Under the pieces are notes generated by a model. It saw only the letters and a list, made by a program, of their open reading frames with translations. It was not told where the DNA came from and did no database searches. Both the position numbers and the translations under genes were made by a program. From Acinetobacter sp. NIPH 298 (lineage in GTDB: Bacteria > Pseudomonadota > Gammaproteobacteria > Pseudomonadales > Moraxellaceae): DNA of 64,000 bases. Of the stretch, positions 45,977 through 55,193 are shown piece after piece (positions within the stretch are counted from its first letter, which is position 1; each line of letters starts with the position of its first letter). The stretch spans positions 62,001-126,000 of the forward strand of contig NZ_KB850055.1 in assembly GCF_000369505.1 (NCBI RefSeq), read 5' to 3'.

Positions 45977-47788
45977 TTAATAACGGAATGTGACACCCGC
46001 TGAAGCTAAGCGACCGCCATTGATGTAATAACCGCCACTACCATATGCTGTACGATATTTTGAATCACCTACATTTTGAATGTTCGCAAAGACATCGACA
46101 TTTTTATTTACTTTGTACTGTCCATGCATGTCTACGCGGAAATGTCCAGGGATTTGAACATCGTCAAAGGCAGTGTTATCGTAATCATCATTCGCAAGCA
46201 TCGTGGTCGAGAAAGTATATTGTTCATCTGTCCAACCTGCAGTCAATGAAACACTTTGGCGAGGTCGTCGGCTAAGGTCTTCATCTGTCTTTTTATCTTT
46301 GGCACGAACATAGCTATAACCTAAATTAGTATAGAGATTGTCACCTTGCCATTTGATATAACTTTCAGCACCTTCGATTTTAGCTTTATCAATATTCACC
46401 ATTTGATAGGTGACAGGATCTGAATTAATCAGATCATCCACTTTGGTAACAAATGCAGAGAGTCCAGCATTAATTCCATAGTTAAATTTCTGATCTATTC
46501 CGATTTCATAAGAAATACTTTCTTCTGGTTTAAGGTCAGGGTTGCCACCCCAACCATACATATCGTTAAAGGTCGGTGCTTTAAATGCACTGCCAATATT
46601 GGTGTAGATGCTGGTTAATGGTAAAAGTTGGTAACGAATACCGCCTTGTGCGACTGTATGTGTTCCAAATTTTTCATTGTCTTCAACACGAACACCAACC
46701 TGCGTATTAAATCCATGATCATTGTATTGATGTTGGATGTAATAGCCTGTTGAATCTACATCCTCTTTAATAGAGGCGGTTTTTGCATCAGTATTACGGA
46801 ATGTTGCTCCAACAAGGATGTTTTGATACTTTGCTAAATTATAGACTGTATAGAGTTCAGCTTCTTCTGTGGTGCTATGTACAAAGCTTGGGCTATCCAC
46901 TTGATCAAGATCATCTTTAAATTGAGATAGCCGAGCATGTATATCGAATTGTTCATTGATCGATACACGACCTTTTAGGTTAATACTTTGATTTTTGAAG
47001 TCTTGGCTGGTCATTGTACCGAAATTATCATAGGTACTATTGCCTTCATTTTGACTAAAATCCACAGAGGTTGCGACACGATTAGAATCATAGCCTACTT
47101 TCGTACTGTAGCCTTTTTGATCATAGGGCGCACGTTCAGCATTGGCAACTTCTTTAATAATAGTGCCATCAGTTTCTAAACGTTGACCGCGAATTTGTGT
47201 ATAAAAACCATTTTCGGCAAGATCAGCACCAACAATTGCTTTATAAGTATTGTGTTCACCCATTTCACCTGTCACAAAGGCAGAGGTTTTCTCAGGTGTT
47301 TTAGAAATAAGTTGTACCACACCACCAATCGCATCTGTTCCATACAACACCGATGCTGGACCTTTTAAAACCTCAATACGCTGTAAGCCAGTTGTATCTA
47401 AAAATGGTAGTGAGGCTGCACCTGTAGTAGCGGTATTTAAACGGACACCATCAAGTAACACAAGTGTTTGGTTGGAGTTTGTACCACGTAAAAAGATCGA
47501 GGTTTGTTGTCCGTAGCCACCCAATTGTACTACATTGGCTGCCGCTTCTCGTGCCAATAGATTTGGTAAATCCGCAATCGGAGATTGCTCAATTGTTCTT
47601 TCATCAATAACGGTTATTCTTGCGGGCACGTTTTTAATTGATTCAGGTGTTTTTGACGCTGTTACAACAATGGTATCAAGTGAAGCTATTTTATCAGTTG
47701 TTTGTTCTTGAGCAAAAGCAGGAGAGGAAAACCCCATCGCAATAGCGATAGCACCAACTAAACGAGTCGGTTGAAAAGTAGTAGACAT
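45977..47788 (-). CDS. btuB: BtuB, TonB-dependent vitamin B12 receptor
   Basis: 603 residues from ATG 47788, preceded by GGAG at 7 nt; a GTG at 47809 in the leader hairpin is rejected. Signal peptide: LVGAIAIAMGFSSPAFAQ. TonB box DTIVVTASKTPESIK (about residue 30-45). Plug: REAAANVVQLGGYGQQTSIF, LRGTNSNQTLVLLDGVRLNT, GLQRIEVLKGPASVLYGTDA and IGGVVQLISKTPEK. The barrel ends with YINGGRLASAGVTFRY. It imports cobalamin across the outer membrane. A cobalamin riboswitch and a consensus-like promoter lie upstream, so it is shut off when B12 is plentiful. The adenosyltransferase follows downstream. Confidence 0.94.
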   Translation of the reverse strand: MSTTFQPTRLVGAIAIAMGFSSPAFAQEQTTDKIASLDTIVVTASKTPESIKNVPARITVIDERTIEQSPIADLPNLLAREAAANVVQLGGYGQQTSIFLRGTNSNQTLVLLDGVRLNTATTGAASLPFLDTTGLQRIEVLKGPASVLYGTDAIGGVVQLISKTPEKTSAFVTGEMGEHNTYKAIVGADLAENGFYTQIRGQRLETDGTIIKEVANAERAPYDQKGYSTKVGYDSNRVATSVDFSQNEGNSTYDNFGTMTSQDFKNQSINLKGRVSINEQFDIHARLSQFKDDLDQVDSPSFVHSTTEEAELYTVYNLAKYQNILVGATFRNTDAKTASIKEDVDSTGYYIQHQYNDHGFNTQVGVRVEDNEKFGTHTVAQGGIRYQLLPLTSIYTNIGSAFKAPTFNDMYGWGGNPDLKPEESISYEIGIDQKFNYGINAGLSAFVTKVDDLINSDPVTYQMVNIDKAKIEGAESYIKWQGDNLYTNLGYSYVRAKDKKTDEDLSRRPRQSVSLTAGWTDEQYTFSTTMLANDDYDNTAFDDVQIPGHFRVDMHGQYKVNKNVDVFANIQNVGDSKYRTAYGSGGYYINGGRLASAGVTFRY

Positions 47789-47801
47789 GATGTTGCTCCA
47801 T

Positions 47802-48018
47802 ACATTCACCCTTCGTGAATGTTTGCGTAGAAGATAACAACAAGCAGGTCTCCGGACTTCACTATATCATCACAATAATGATGCTATTAATCATCTTCCC
47901 ACATCATTCAGATGCAGTGATTTGGCGTAGAGCTAAGATTAATAATACGGTGTTACCGTTGCGAGGGCAGTGTTGGACTTACACCAACTTCCCTATAAGC
48001 AAAAGAAATTGCTTTAGA
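47802..48018 (-). promoter_or_regulatory. Cobalamin riboswitch in the btuB leader
   Basis: Minus strand, 5' to 3': GGGAAGTTGGTGTAAGTCC near 47975-47993; the conserved core GCCCTCGCAACGGTAAC around 47953-47969; and the B12 box GAAGTCCGGAGACCTGCTTG (47841-47860). This is the classic order of the adenosylcobalamin riboswitch. Next comes a hairpin ACATTCAC/GTGAATGT (47815-47822 with 47802-47809) just before the ribosome site GGAG at 47796-47799. No T-run follows, so translational control fits better than termination. The outer limits are estimated. Confidence 0.92.
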
Positions 48019-48038
48019 CTTGTTGCAAAATTTATCAA

Positions 48039-48067
48039 AGTATAAAGTGTTAACGTTTTTTAAACAA
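48039..48067 (-). promoter_or_regulatory. Promoter of btuB riboswitch transcript
   Basis: On the minus strand, -35 TTGTTT (48067-48062), a 17-bp spacer and -10 TATACT (48044-48039). Transcription would start near 48032, just ahead of the riboswitch. Confidence 0.75.
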
Positions 48068-48156
48068 TCGCATTTCGGAATGAACTTTGCCCTATGAAGG
48101 TCAAATTGCATTACAATATGATGGTTTAAAAGTATTCATTTAAAATTGGACATGAC

Positions 48157-48816
48157 ATGCACCAAATCCAACTGCGAACTCGCGCCAAGATTTGTGGAAT
48201 TACCCGAGCACAAGATATTCAGGCTGTAGTGCAAGCTGGTGCGGATGCGATTGGTTTGGTGTTTTTCCCACCGAGTCCACGTCATGTCAGCATTGAACAA
48301 GCTCAATCATTAGCAGTGCTCGTTCCGCCGTATGTACAATTGGTGGGCTTGTTTGTCAATGCAAGCCCCGCAGAAATACAAACGGTGCTTGATTCAGTTC
48401 CTTTGGATGTATTACAACTACATGGTGATGAAACACCTGAACAATGCCAACAGATTGCTCAACACTGCAAGCGTCGTTGGTATAAAGCGATTCAGGTAAA
48501 ACCAGATATCGATGTTGTGACCGAAATTCAACGTTATCAAGCTGCGGGTGCTAGTGCAGTCTTATTAGATGCATGGCATCCTGAGTTAAAGGGTGGAACA
48601 GGGCACAGCTTTGATTGGAATCAATTTCCACAACTAGATATTCCACTAATTTTGGCAGGCGGACTAACCCCTGAAAATGTGAGTGAAGCTATTGATACTA
48701 CAGCTGCTTTTGCTGTGGATGTCAGCGGAGGCGTAGAGTCCGCAAAAGGTATAAAAGACCAACAACTCATTGAAAAATTTATGCAAGGAGTCCAACGTGG
48801 ATCAGCAAAATCTTAG
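48157..48816 (+). CDS. trpF: Phosphoribosylanthranilate isomerase
   Basis: 219 residues. It catalyses the third step of tryptophan synthesis, turning phosphoribosylanthranilate into CdRP. Seen: [20 protein letters not shown] with the catalytic Cys near residue 13, [57 protein letters not shown] (catalytic Asp), [17 protein letters not shown] and [13 protein letters not shown]. The TIM-barrel phosphate site is intact. It overlaps the GTG start of trpB by 20 bp. The btuB leader and promoter lie divergently upstream, so the trpF promoter must lie between about 48070 and 48150. Confidence 0.96.
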   Translation: MHQIQLRTRAKICGITRAQDIQAVVQAGADAIGLVFFPPSPRHVSIEQAQSLAVLVPPYVQLVGLFVNASPAEIQTVLDSVPLDVLQLHGDETPEQCQQIAQHCKRRWYKAIQVKPDIDVVTEIQRYQAAGASAVLLDAWHPELKGGTGHSFDWNQFPQLDIPLILAGGLTPENVSEAIDTTAAFAVDVSGGVESAKGIKDQQLIEKFMQGVQRGSAKS

Positions 48817-50041
48817 TCAAAAAAATCAGACAATTGACTATACCCAGTTTCCAGATGCTCGAGGGCATTTTGGTATTCATGGTGGACGTTTTGTGTCAGA
48901 GACGCTGATGGCTGCACTTGAAGATTTAGAAAATCTTTATGGTCGTATGAAAAATGATGCACAGTTTTTGGCAGAATTTGACCGTGATCTTGCGTTCTAT
49001 GTTGGTCGCCCTAGCCCACTTTATCATGCAGAGCGATGGTCACAGCACCTCGGCGGTGCGCAGATTTACTTGAAACGTGAAGACTTAAATCACACAGGTT
49101 CACATAAGGTCAATAACACCATTGGTCAGGCCTTATTGGCAAAACTATCAGGTAAAAAACGTATCATTGCAGAAACAGGCGCTGGTCAGCATGGCGTTGC
49201 GACAGCAACGATCGCAGCGCGTTTAGGCCTTGAGTGTGTGGTATTTATGGGCGCGGAAGATGTTAAACGTCAAGCGATGAATGTATACCGCATGCGTTTA
49301 CTCGGTGCGAAGGTTGTGCCTGTGCAAAGCGGTTCAAAAACATTGAAAGATGCCATGAACGAAGCGATGCGTGACTGGGTCACCAATGTGGATAGCACTT
49401 ATTACGTGATTGGTACCGTGGCTGGTCCACATCCATATCCGCAGCTAGTTCGTGATTTCCAGTCGATTATTGGTCGTGAAGCGCGCCGTCAAATCCAAGA
49501 GCAAGCAGGGCGTTTACCTGATGCTTTGGTGGCTTGTGTTGGTGGCGGTTCAAATGCAATGGGCTTGTTCTATCCATTCTTGAATGATCAAGATGTGAAA
49601 ATGTACGGTGTTGAAGCTGCAGGCTATGGCATTGAAACAGGCAAGCATTCGGCACCATTGAATGCAGGTCATGTGGGTGTATTACATGGCAACCGTACCT
49701 ACTTGATGTCGGACGAACAAGGTCAGATTATTGAGACACATAGTATTTCAGCAGGTCTTGATTATCCAGGTGTAGGACCAGAACATAGTTTCTTAAAAGA
49801 TATGCACCGTGTTGAATATGTGCCGATCAATGATGAAGAAGCGTTACAAGGTTTCCGTGATTTAACCAAGATCGAAGGGATTATTCCTGCGCTTGAAAGC
49901 GCTCATGCCATGGCCTATGTCACCAAACTTGCGCCAACGATGTCTAAAGATCAAATCATTATTGCCACTGTCTCAGGTCGCGGTGATAAAGATTTGATGA
50001 CTGTTGCACGTATTGATGGTGTGGAAATGGTTGAGATGTAA
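48797..50041 (+). CDS. trpB: Tryptophan synthase beta chain
   Basis: 414 residues. The GTG start at 48797 is chosen for its AAGGAG site 6 nt upstream; it lies inside the trpF end, and a TTG at 48770 gives a longer frame without support. TrpB joins indole with serine using PLP. Seen: [40 protein letters not shown] with the PLP Lys, [40 protein letters not shown] (phosphate loop) and [20 protein letters not shown]. The last region [17 protein letters not shown] binds PLP N1. The partner trpA lies about 6.8 kb away. Confidence 0.97.
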   Translation: MDQQNLSQKNQTIDYTQFPDARGHFGIHGGRFVSETLMAALEDLENLYGRMKNDAQFLAEFDRDLAFYVGRPSPLYHAERWSQHLGGAQIYLKREDLNHTGSHKVNNTIGQALLAKLSGKKRIIAETGAGQHGVATATIAARLGLECVVFMGAEDVKRQAMNVYRMRLLGAKVVPVQSGSKTLKDAMNEAMRDWVTNVDSTYYVIGTVAGPHPYPQLVRDFQSIIGREARRQIQEQAGRLPDALVACVGGGSNAMGLFYPFLNDQDVKMYGVEAAGYGIETGKHSAPLNAGHVGVLHGNRTYLMSDEQGQIIETHSISAGLDYPGVGPEHSFLKDMHRVEYVPINDEEALQGFRDLTKIEGIIPALESAHAMAYVTKLAPTMSKDQIIIATVSGRGDKDLMTVARIDGVEMVEM

Positions 50042-50054
50042 ATCTCAGCGGAAT

Positions 50055-50090
50055 AAAAAAACAGGGAAGCAAATGCTTCCCTGTTTTTTT
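50055..50090. terminator. Bidirectional terminator after trpB
   Basis: A 16-bp perfect inverted repeat: AAAAAA plus ACAGGGAAGC, loop AAAT, GCTTCCCTGT plus TTTTTT. Strong on both strands and shared with the facing nucleotidase gene. Confidence 0.95.
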
Positions 50091-50106
50091 TATTGTCTAA
50101 AACCTA

Positions 50107-51882
50107 TTATTGAATCAGTTTGATACGATTTGTCGCAGGTGCACTAAGCGGTGAGTTTTGAGTCACGTATTGCTCTAAAACATCAATATCTTGTCCGCCA
50201 CCGATTGGGTTCTTCCCTTGTTTTAAAACTGTGAAGTTATCACCACCATCGGCAATAAAACTATTCACAGTAACGCGATAGACTTGAGTATCGACCAAAG
50301 CTTGTCCTGCAATCATGATATTGCTGGTGCGAGGAGATACTGCGGCATCTTGTTTATACGAATAACTGAATTCTTTTGACGGCTGTAATATCCGAGTGGT
50401 TGCCGCATTGGCACCAGACCATTGTTGTTCTAATAGCTCACGAATTTGTTTGCCTGTGAGACTCAGCGTGACTAACGAATTACCAAACGGTTGTACGCTG
50501 AATACATCACCGAAGGTAATCTGATTACTACTATTAATCAATAAGTCTGCGCGTACACCACCCGCATTCATCAATGTAAAATCTGAACCTTGATTGCTGG
50601 CTGCAAGTGCTGCCGCTTGTTGAGCATCCGCGATCAAATTACCCAGCGCGGTTTCGCCACTTTCAGTACGATTACGATCAATAACAGTGCTTGCTGATCC
50701 GACCACGCGTGCGGAAATAGTCGCAACGGCTGGACGGTATTTATCTAATATCGCTTCGATACTTTGTGTTTTACTAAACTTTTGGTATAGATCCGTTAAG
50801 CTGACCGTGGTCGTCCCAGAGGTATAGCTTTCGCTTTGCACAGGAACTTGGGTCGCGTCTTTCTTGATCACATCACCTGTTTTTCCATCTAGTTCGAGTT
50901 GGATATTGGTAATGGCTGTGCCGTATTGTCCTGCAGATGTGAGTAAGAACGGTTTTTGTGGATTTTGGGTTGCATAGTCACAGATATAAGATTGATGTGT
51001 ATGACCCGATACGACAACATCAACCGCAGGATCTAAGCGTTCCAATACATCGATTAATGGGCCACTCAACCCATCACAGGTTTTCTTGTTGAATTTGGTA
51101 CTTGGCGCAACGCCTTCATGCACCACCACCACAATCGCTTCAATCCCTTGTTTCTTTAACTCAGGAATCAATGCATTGACGGTATCTGCTTCATCATGAA
51201 AGTTGACATCGGTAATACCAGCAGCAGAAACGATGCTCGGAGTTGCCTCTAAAGTAAGCCCAACAAACGCAACAGGGATGCCACCATAAGTTTTGACTTT
51301 ATAGGCAGGAAAAAGCGTCTTATTTGGATCGGCCTTCATGGAAACATTGGCAGCGAGAAAGTTAAACTTTGCCCCAGTGAAGTTTGGATTGATTTGACAT
51401 GGCTTAGTACTGGTGTATTGCTGACAGCCACCATTTTGTAAACGACGAAGTTCATCGGTTCCACGATCAAACTCATGATTTCCAACCGCATTAAAATCGA
51501 TTTGAATGTCATTCATTACTTCAATGGTCGGTTCATCTAAGAATAACGATGAGATTAATGGGGAAGCACTAATTAAGTCACCAGCCGAGACCACAGCATT
51601 ATTGGGATATTGTGCCCGTAATTTTTTGATTGCATCGGCAAAATAGCTGACACCACCAACAGGTATCTGTACCGTTTTACTATGGTCATGTGGATCATCT
51701 GCTTCAATAAAGCGTTTAGGTGGTTCTAAATTGCCATGAAAGTCATTAAAGGCAAGAACATTGATACTTTGATTTTTTCGTTCGGTTTTGGGTGCTTGAT
51801 TATCATCACTATCATTACAGGCGGTTAGCGCCAACAGCATTACACACAATGCATTTACTTTAAAAAGAGTACGCGTCTTCAT
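50107..51882 (-). CDS. 5'-nucleotidase/UDP-sugar hydrolase family lipoprotein
   Basis: 591 residues, UshA-like. The signal peptide ends in a lipobox (LCVMLLALTACNDSDDN). Metallophosphatase domain: INVLAFNDFHGNLEPPKRFI, NNAVVSAGDLISASPLISSL, FNAVGNHEFDRGTDELRRLQ, AIVVVVHEGV and VDVVVSGHTHQSYICDYAT, all metal ligands kept. The C-terminal nucleotide-binding domain has FTLMNAGGVRADLLINSSNQ and VFSVQPFGNSLVTLSLTGKQ, then FSYSYKQDAAVSPRTSNIMI. It hydrolyses nucleotides or UDP-sugars in the periplasm. Unlike E. coli UshA it is a lipoprotein, so it should be tethered to a membrane. It faces trpB across a shared terminator. Confidence 0.92.
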   Translation of the reverse strand: MKTRTLFKVNALCVMLLALTACNDSDDNQAPKTERKNQSINVLAFNDFHGNLEPPKRFIEADDPHDHSKTVQIPVGGVSYFADAIKKLRAQYPNNAVVSAGDLISASPLISSLFLDEPTIEVMNDIQIDFNAVGNHEFDRGTDELRRLQNGGCQQYTSTKPCQINPNFTGAKFNFLAANVSMKADPNKTLFPAYKVKTYGGIPVAFVGLTLEATPSIVSAAGITDVNFHDEADTVNALIPELKKQGIEAIVVVVHEGVAPSTKFNKKTCDGLSGPLIDVLERLDPAVDVVVSGHTHQSYICDYATQNPQKPFLLTSAGQYGTAITNIQLELDGKTGDVIKKDATQVPVQSESYTSGTTTVSLTDLYQKFSKTQSIEAILDKYRPAVATISARVVGSASTVIDRNRTESGETALGNLIADAQQAAALAASNQGSDFTLMNAGGVRADLLINSSNQITFGDVFSVQPFGNSLVTLSLTGKQIRELLEQQWSGANAATTRILQPSKEFSYSYKQDAAVSPRTSNIMIAGQALVDTQVYRVTVNSFIADGGDNFTVLKQGKNPIGGGQDIDVLEQYVTQNSPLSAPATNRIKLIQ

Positions 51883-52089
51883 GATTTTTTGATCAAGTGG
51901 TATAAGATTGTTTTTAAAGATAAAACTTATGTATGAATATTTGATGAAATATTGAACTTTAATGCGAATGAAATGAAGATCGAGTGAAGTTGAAATATGC
52001 TCAAAAATTGTGAATGGTTTTGAGTAAATATTATGAATTAGCGGCTATGATAGACAGGAAGCTCTCATGCGGTCACGGAATCAAAAATC

Positions 52090-53085
52090 ATGGATTTGAT
52101 ACAAGCCAATGGTCAGCCACGTTATGGGCGTTTTGATCAGGTACCATCTGGAATTAACCTCGATGACTATATCTATAAAACGCCGTATGGTCAGATACTT
52201 AAAGGCTGGCGTAAACAGTTAAAATATAAGAAATTCAAGTTTTGCGGTATACAGCATGAGCACTACAGTATCGGCGTCGCAATCGTTGATTTATCGTGGG
52301 CTGGACATGCTTTCTTTTATATCTATGATCATCATGCTGAACAAGTGATTGAATGCAATGCAATTCAACCTTTTGGCTATCAAACCAAACTGGATGAACA
52401 ACCGCTATTTAGTCAAAGCTATTTTAAAAAATCAGGCTATTGTTTTAACATGAAACACGCCAATGGTGTGCGTTATATCCAAATCACCAGACATGGTGAA
52501 GTTCAGCTTAAAGCGCGTATCTTTTGTGCGGGGACTGATGCACTGAGTTTATGTAGTCCAACTGGGATCAATGGTTGGACGTATACCCAAAAGCAAACCA
52601 CCTTAGCGGTTGAAGGTTATTTTATAAGTCCAAAACAGCAACAGATAAAATTTAATGCACAAAGCCTTGCATCATTAGATGATACCTGTGGTTTTTTACG
52701 CCCTGAAACGGCTTGGTTCTGGTTGTCTTGTCAGTTCCGTGATGAACAAGATCGTCGTATTGGGCTTAACCTTGCTTCTGGTGTGAATGAAAGCTTTGGC
52801 AATGAAAATGCCTTGTGGGTTGATGGGCGTTTATATCCACTTACGGATGTTTTATTTGAACAACAAGATGAAAAAAATTGGTCAATTCGCTCTTTGGATG
52901 CCCGATTAAATTTATTGGTGCAAACAGGGTGGTGTCGTTTTGAAAATATCAATTTGCGTTTGATCGGAAGCCAGTTTAATCAATGGCAAGCCAAAGTGAG
53001 TGGCACGATTGAGCAAGAAAATGGTGAATTGCTGGTGTTGAATGATCAGTATGGTTTATTGGAACAGCATTATGCGAAGTGGTGA
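52090..53085 (+). CDS. DUF2804 family protein
   Basis: 331 residues, no signal peptide or membrane helix. The DUF2804 pattern is visible: the N-terminal GQPRYGRFDQVPSGINLDDY, RKQLKYKKFKFCGIQHEHYS, VAIVDLSWAGHAFFYIYD, a central CSPTGINGWTYTQKQTTLAV, and LNLASGVNESFGNENALWVD. The fold is predicted to be a beta sandwich, like lipocalin-type or carotenoid-processing proteins. Function unknown. The next genes are a PF10118 hydrolase-like protein and an AraC regulator, but on different strands, so no operon can be claimed. Confidence 0.82.
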   Translation: MDLIQANGQPRYGRFDQVPSGINLDDYIYKTPYGQILKGWRKQLKYKKFKFCGIQHEHYSIGVAIVDLSWAGHAFFYIYDHHAEQVIECNAIQPFGYQTKLDEQPLFSQSYFKKSGYCFNMKHANGVRYIQITRHGEVQLKARIFCAGTDALSLCSPTGINGWTYTQKQTTLAVEGYFISPKQQQIKFNAQSLASLDDTCGFLRPETAWFWLSCQFRDEQDRRIGLNLASGVNESFGNENALWVDGRLYPLTDVLFEQQDEKNWSIRSLDARLNLLVQTGWCRFENINLRLIGSQFNQWQAKVSGTIEQENGELLVLNDQYGLLEQHYAKW

Positions 53086-53091
53086 TGGTTG

Positions 53092-53136
53092 AGAAATCCT
53101 CCCAAACCTCCTTTTAAAAAGGAGGGGGATTCTTCT
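53092..53136. repeat. Extragenic palindromic repeat between converging genes
   Basis: AATCCTCCC..CCTCCTTTT and AAAAGGAGGGGGATT form a hairpin with a CCTCCTTTT/AAAAGGAGG core (53107-53115 with 53117-53126). Similar AATCCCCC...GGGGGATT elements are common between genes in Acinetobacter and other bacteria (memory, not searched). It may also end both transcripts. Confidence 0.6.
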
Positions 53137-53145
53137 CTTTAAATA

Positions 53146-54021
53146 TTATAGCCCTGCTTGCCAAAAAGCCTCACCCGCTGCAATTGGGTCATTGGTTTTA
53201 GCTAAAGTATCAATCCAAACATCGTATTGACGAATCACAGGATGCTGATTCGGATGGAAGTCTTTTTTAAACCAGTCGCTATATTGCGCTCTTTTTGCGG
53301 TCAAAATACCGTTACGACCAAAGAACCAAGGTAAACCTTTATGCGCCATATCAAAACGTTGTCTTAAACTGAAACCATCACATTTTAGCATCACGTCGGT
53401 ACGATAAAGGGTAAATCCAAACATTAATACCGTCGTAATCACCAATGCAGATTTACGGGTAAACTCAGGTACTTCGCCGACTTGTTGCATTACATCAAAT
53501 GCCACATCACGATGTTCCATTTCTTCAATAGCATGCCAAGCAAACAGGGCACGAACAAAAGGATCTGCATCCGCTAACGTTTCTTTTTGGCTATAGAAGG
53601 TATCCGCCATCAGTGCAGTTAGATGTTCTGCCGCTGCAGTCATGGCAATGTTGTATTGTGGAGAGCGATTCATCAATTCAAATTTAAATATTTTCTTTAA
53701 ACGATGGGTGAATTGATCAACAGGCATACCTTGTTGTTTCATGACTTGGTTCATTTTGTCATGCGCAATCCCATGTTGAGCTTCTTGACGAATGAAGTCC
53801 GTCACGCGTTCCTGCAATTCAGGATCATTGATTTTGTCACGAAATAAACGAACACATTCAATGAAATAGCGCTCACCATCAGGAAATGTGAGGCTCAAGG
53901 CATCAAACATACGGGTACGGAACGGATCGCCTCCAAACCAAAAACGAGGTGCTTCATTTAAGTGGAAGTCTAAGTTCGTTCTTACGATTGGATCAACTTG
54001 ATAGGAAACATGTGCATTCAT
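53146..54021 (-). CDS. Metal-dependent hydrolase-like protein (PF10118 type)
   Basis: 291 residues from ATG 54021, with AAAGGAATAG nearby; a longer frame to 54045 is not supported. Di-iron-like His/Glu motifs are visible: VTDFIRQEAQHGIAHDKMNQ (about residue 85-104) and ALFAWHAIEEMEHRDVAFDV (about 175-194). These E-x6-H and E-x2-H patterns are the mark of this family. One hydrophobic segment, SALVITTVLMFGFTLYRTDV, follows and may anchor it. The enzyme reaction is not known. It is divergent from the AraC gene at 54136, which may control it. Confidence 0.85.
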   Translation of the reverse strand: MNAHVSYQVDPIVRTNLDFHLNEAPRFWFGGDPFRTRMFDALSLTFPDGERYFIECVRLFRDKINDPELQERVTDFIRQEAQHGIAHDKMNQVMKQQGMPVDQFTHRLKKIFKFELMNRSPQYNIAMTAAAEHLTALMADTFYSQKETLADADPFVRALFAWHAIEEMEHRDVAFDVMQQVGEVPEFTRKSALVITTVLMFGFTLYRTDVMLKCDGFSLRQRFDMAHKGLPWFFGRNGILTAKRAQYSDWFKKDFHPNQHPVIRQYDVWIDTLAKTNDPIAAGEAFWQAGL

Positions 54022-54135
54022 CGGTGCTATTCCTTTTCTTTTCATGAGTTCAGTATGGAAAAAGTTCGATGAAATGTTTTGACAGTTACAGCCAATTTTT
54101 ATACAAATAACGACAGATCAGGATGAGATTGACGT

Positions 54136-55158
54136 ATGTCAGTTAAAATAATTATTGGATACTTACGATTGTTTAATCGTGTTTTGCAACAGGAACACAT
54201 TGATTTGTCTAAAGTTGTTGCGCCTGAACTTTGGCAGACTTTTCAGGCCTGCTTGGCGAATCCAGATGAACAAGATTTTGATGTTGAACGCTATGCTTTG
54301 TTGTTGCAAGCCGCACAACCCTATTTTTCTCGTCCAATTGCGTTGATTTTGGCTGAACATGCCAATTTGCAAGATTTTGGCCTCATGGGGTATCTGGCAT
54401 CGACCAGTTTAGATTTACAACAAGCTTTACAGCTATTACAACGTTATTATTCCTTGATTTTTAAACAGACCAATTTAGAACAACTTAATGTTCAGCAATT
54501 TTCGGATCATATCCAAATAGTGTGGAGTGCTTCATATCCTGATTATCGTGGGATGTATGAGTTGAATTTGGCTCTGATCTTTAAAATTGCGCAGTCTATT
54601 GTGCAAGATGCCTTAATTCCTCCTCAAGTTATCCAGTTTGGTTATACGCCGCATATGGCTTTATATCATTTTGAGCGCTTTTATGGATGTTCAATACAAG
54701 TACAAGCAGGACATTATGCGATTCATTTTTCTAATCAAGTTTTAAAAGCTAAAAGTATTGCCGCCGACCAACAGCTCAATCAGGTTTTATCGAGTCAAGC
54801 ACAGCAATCAATGAATAGCATTACTTCGGTGGAAATGCAGCAACAACAATTTAAACAGAAAATTCAAAGTTATATTGAGCAAGGTTTATTGCAGCAAGAA
54901 GAAGTTTTGCAACGTTATGTCGCCAAGCGTTTGCATTGTTCTGAACGAACTTTACAGCGTCAACTTAAAGCCTATCAGTTGAATTTTCAGGATATTTTAG
55001 ATCAATATCGGTTGGAGCAAAGTAAGCTTTATTTGCAGCAAGGCAAATCATTTTCTGAGATTGCAGAACGTTTAAATTATGCGGATCAAAGCGCATTTGG
55101 GCGTGCGTTTAAGCGTTGGACAGGTATTACACCAAAGCAGTTTTTAAAGTCTCTTTAG
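54136..55158 (+). CDS. AraC family transcriptional regulator
   Basis: 340 residues. The N-terminal 210 residues form the sensor part seen in OruR/ArgR-like AraC proteins (LILAEHANLQDFGLMGYLAS, TSLDLQQALQLLQRYYSLIF, QFGYTPHMALYHFERFYGCS). The C-terminal double helix-turn-helix reads VAKRLHCSERTLQRQLKAYQ, LNFQDILDQYRLEQSKLYLQ, SFSEIAERLNYADQSAFGRA and FKRWTGITPKQF. It is divergent from the PF10118 gene (start at 54021), with 114 bp between them. Control of that gene is a fair guess, and its small-molecule signal is unknown. Confidence 0.93.
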   Translation: MSVKIIIGYLRLFNRVLQQEHIDLSKVVAPELWQTFQACLANPDEQDFDVERYALLLQAAQPYFSRPIALILAEHANLQDFGLMGYLASTSLDLQQALQLLQRYYSLIFKQTNLEQLNVQQFSDHIQIVWSASYPDYRGMYELNLALIFKIAQSIVQDALIPPQVIQFGYTPHMALYHFERFYGCSIQVQAGHYAIHFSNQVLKAKSIAADQQLNQVLSSQAQQSMNSITSVEMQQQQFKQKIQSYIEQGLLQQEEVLQRYVAKRLHCSERTLQRQLKAYQLNFQDILDQYRLEQSKLYLQQGKSFSEIAERLNYADQSAFGRAFKRWTGITPKQFLKSL

Positions 55159-55182
55159 TTTTCAGAACAAACTAAAGAGACT
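55148..55182. terminator. 14-bp inverted repeat over the AraC stop codon
   Basis: AGTCTCTTTAGTTT (55148-55161) and AAACTAAAGAGACT (55169-55182) are exact reverse complements with a 7-nt loop. It covers the AraC stop codon and ends 12 bp before the stop of the facing NhaC-like gene. A bidirectional terminator is likely, though T-tracts are weak. Confidence 0.65.
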
Positions 55183-55193
55183 CATATAAGTTT

